Source of the DNA: Phycisphaerales bacterium UBA1845
GTDB taxonomy: Bacteria > Planctomycetota > Phycisphaerae > UBA1845
Reading direction: 5' to 3'
Length of the DNA stretch: 7,298 nt
Assembly (NCBI GenBank): GCA_002338715.1
Contig: DDIR01000104.1
Span: forward strand, 56,321 to 63,618
In this document: piece by piece, positions 5,965 to 7,298 of the stretch
How positions within the stretch are numbered: the first letter of the stretch is position 1
Layout: every line of letters starts with the position of its first letter
Made by a program: the position numbers and the translations under genes
The notes under the pieces: model-generated
Told to the model about the DNA's origin: nothing
What the model saw: the letters and a program-made list of their open reading frames with translations, nothing else
Databases searched by the model: none

Positions 5965-7095
5965 CTAGTCTTCTTCGGCTTGGGCGAGCGATGCGCCTGG
6001 CATGAGGCGTTCGTTGCCCTCGACGATGACTTTGTCGCCGTTTTTCAATTCATCCGATTCAACGATCGCCCGTCCCGCCCAGTTGAAGAGAACAGTGACG
6101 GGGGTTCTGGCGGCTGTCGTTTTGCCGTCTTTGTTTTGCGTGCGATATACGTATGCGTCCTTGCCGTTGCGGGTGACCGCCGCCTTGGGGACGGTGAGTT
6201 GTTCGGCTTCCTCACCGGTCGGAATCCATGCAACGACGGACATTCCCGGAGACATAAGGCCATCCGGGTTATCGAGCGTGAGGATGACGCTGAAGCTGCG
6301 CGCCTGCGGATCGACGTCGGGAATGATGCGCAGTCCCGTCGACGGAACGGTTTGTCCCACGCCGATGACATCCGCGAAGATCTGGTCCGCGAATTGCACG
6401 ACCGGATCGGCGAAACGTTCGGGAACTTCGAGGCGCGCTTCGATCGCGCCGGTGGAAACGAGTGTGACGATTGGTTCACCTGGTTCGAGCCACTCACCGG
6501 GATCAACATGACGCTTGACGACGCGGGCATCGAACGGCGCACGCACGGTCATGTCGTCGATGCGAATGCGAAGCAATTCGGCTTGATGCTGTCCTTCGAG
6601 GATGGCGCGCTTGGCCGCTTCCACCCGCGCCTGCGCCGCACCGAAATCCGTGGTTGCAACTTTGAGTTCACGTTCGCTGGCTTCGTGGCCTTCGCGCAAG
6701 TTGGTCAGGCGCAGTCTTTCGAATTCGGCGAACTCGAGTTCGGATTCGCGCTCGACCAGTTCGCTTTCGGTTCGGGCGATGCGCGCCAGCGTTTCTTCAA
6801 GTTGCGACTTGAGTCGGCGGTCGTCGAGTTGCGCGATGATGTCACCTTCAGCCACGCGCATGCCTTCGTCGGTGGAAACGGTAAGCACCTGCCCCGATTC
6901 CTGCGACGGCACGGACGATCGCGCGACGGCTTGCAGGCTTCCGGTCACGCGTCGATGCTCCTGCACGCGCTCGATTGAAACCGATTCCGTTCGCACCGGG
7001 GTGGGGGCTTGCGCGTTGGCAACCGCAGCCACCACGAGCGCCGAGGCGGCTGACAAAATCGCCGCGACGGTTGAGGGGTTGGGTTTGGCGTACAT
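5965..7095 (-). CDS. RND efflux periplasmic adaptor (membrane fusion protein, HlyD/AcrA-like)
   Basis: A 376-residue adaptor that would bridge the RND transporter and an outer-membrane channel. Residues 1-28 form a signal peptide with a likely cleavage after AVANA. It has no lipobox cysteine, so unlike AcrA it is probably a soluble periplasmic protein, not a lipoprotein. The two halves of the lipoyl/barrel-sandwich domain are at about 62-92 (SGQVLTVSTDEGMRVAEGD) and 182-213 (MTVRAPFDARVVKRHVDPGE). Between them, about 95-180 is a Glu/Arg/Leu-rich helical hairpin predicted to be a coiled coil. A beta-barrel (about 215-295, with SPGMSVVAWIP) and a membrane-proximal domain (about 300-370) follow. 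The ATG has AAAGGAG (7110-7104) eight bases upstream. Its position between a TetR gene and the RND gene on the same strand supports one regulated efflux operon. Length is normal for the family. Confidence 0.94.
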   Translation of the reverse strand: MYAKPNPSTVAAILSAASALVVAAVANAQAPTPVRTESVSIERVQEHRRVTGSLQAVARSSVPSQESGQVLTVSTDEGMRVAEGDIIAQLDDRRLKSQLEETLARIARTESELVERESELEFAEFERLRLTNLREGHEASERELKVATTDFGAAQARVEAAKRAILEGQHQAELLRIRIDDMTVRAPFDARVVKRHVDPGEWLEPGEPIVTLVSTGAIEARLEVPERFADPVVQFADQIFADVIGVGQTVPSTGLRIIPDVDPQARSFSVILTLDNPDGLMSPGMSVVAWIPTGEEAEQLTVPKAAVTRNGKDAYVYRTQNKDGKTTAARTPVTVLFNWAGRAIVESDELKNGDKVIVEGNERLMPGASLAQAEED

Positions 7096-7111
7096 GTGGG
7101 TCGCTCCTTTG

Positions 7112-7141
7112 CGAATAGACCGGTCGTCTAATAAACGTCAA
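7112..7141 (-). promoter_or_regulatory. candidate promoter of the efflux adaptor-pump genes
   Basis: On the minus strand TTGACG (7141-7136) matches the -35 consensus at five of six positions. TATTCG (7117-7112) is a weak -10 box after an 18-base spacer. The spacer contains most of the TetR-type inverted repeat, the classic arrangement for repression. Transcription would start just before the AAAGGAG ribosome binding site. The poor -10 box keeps confidence low; read-through from tetR is the alternative. Confidence 0.4.
7116..7130. promoter_or_regulatory. TetR-type operator candidate
   Basis: TAGAC (7116-7120) and GTCTA (7126-7130) form a perfect 5-bp inverted repeat around CGGTC; GACCGGTC (7118-7125) is also a full palindrome. 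Sites built on TAGACCGGTC-like half-sites are common for TetR/NemR-type repressors next to their own genes. It lies in the 60-bp gap between the TetR stop codon and the adaptor start, inside a candidate promoter. It is the probable binding site of the adjacent repressor, by inference from position and symmetry. Confidence 0.55.
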
Positions 7142-7155
7142 AATAAAAAAGGGAA

Positions 7156-7298
7156 TCAGATCCGCGGTAGGGTCTTGGTGATGCGTTCAATAAATTGATT
7201 GATCGCGTCGGTGTTCTGATCTATCTGCATGCGGACCGTGCAGCCCTCCCAGGCGTTCACGAGAAAGTCCGCGAGTTGTTCGGGGTCTTGCGATTCGC
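7156..7298 (-). CDS. TetR-family transcriptional repressor, C-terminal fragment
   Basis: The last 46 residues of a gene that begins beyond the right edge of the window, ending with TGA at 7158-7156. The visible part, with DPEQLADFLVNAWEGCTVRM followed by an amphipathic helix (INQFIERITKTL), is characteristic of the C-terminal ligand-binding helices of TetR regulators of the NemR/AcuR-like group. In those proteins, (A/S)WEG...RM sits in a late dimerisation helix. The DNA-binding domain is outside the window, so the call rests on this short motif and on context: it is on the same strand as, and 60 bp upstream of, the efflux adaptor gene, with a TetR-like operator in between. It probably represses the pump until an effector binds. 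Effector unknown. Confidence 0.8.
   Translation of the reverse strand, partial: ESQDPEQLADFLVNAWEGCTVRMQIDQNTDAINQFIERITKTLPRI

Noticed and set aside
5905..6978. Plus-strand open frame of 357 codons across the adaptor gene
   Set aside because: It is antisense to a well-supported membrane fusion protein, has an unbalanced Phe/Arg/Gly-rich composition, no recognisable motif and no ribosome binding site. It is a high-GC shadow frame.
1..7298. CRISPR array or insertion sequence
   Set aside because: No regularly spaced direct repeats, transposase-like protein or terminal inverted repeats with target duplications were seen on either strand.

Overview
The window suggests a Gram-negative bacterium with fairly high GC. 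Hand counts on sampled 60-base lines give about 60-67% in the housekeeping and efflux genes. The efflux genes imply an outer membrane. The style of the proteins (a CoA-binding protein with an IWMQPGA motif, a long RND pump, a PepD-type dipeptidase) would fit a planctomycete or a related environmental lineage. No marker in the window fixes the taxonomy, so this is a weak inference.

Left half, plus strand. The window opens inside the C-terminal part of an Xaa-His dipeptidase gene (pepD-like, ending at 647). A structured spacer follows, then a complete tRNA-Ser(CGA) at 875-961. Next is a small Rossmann-fold CoA-binding protein gene (1151-1555) with a good ribosome binding site, and then a DUF3800-family gene (1679-2302). 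The DUF3800 gene is clearly AT-richer (about 43-48% GC in sampled lines) than its surroundings and looks acquired.

Right half, minus strand. A tripartite-efflux locus reads leftwards: the C-terminal end of a TetR-family repressor (7156 to the window edge), a periplasmic membrane-fusion adaptor with a signal peptide (5965-7095), and a 1127-residue RND inner-membrane transporter (2454-5837). A TetR-style inverted repeat lies between the -35 and -10 elements of a candidate promoter in the gap between tetR and the adaptor gene, so repressor and pump probably form one regulatory unit. No outer-membrane channel gene is visible.

The two halves converge on a 151-bp spacer (2303-2453) that is unusually structured. 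On the minus strand a perfect TTGACA box, a 16-base gap and TAAACT precede a sequence that can fold into a three-way junction (7-bp closing stem plus two hairpins) ending in seven U residues. This is at least a terminator for the efflux transcript, and possibly a small RNA of about 79 nt or a dispersed repeat. It is the best candidate here for something undescribed. A second unexplained structure is a long imperfect stem-loop ending five bases before the 5' end of the tRNA.
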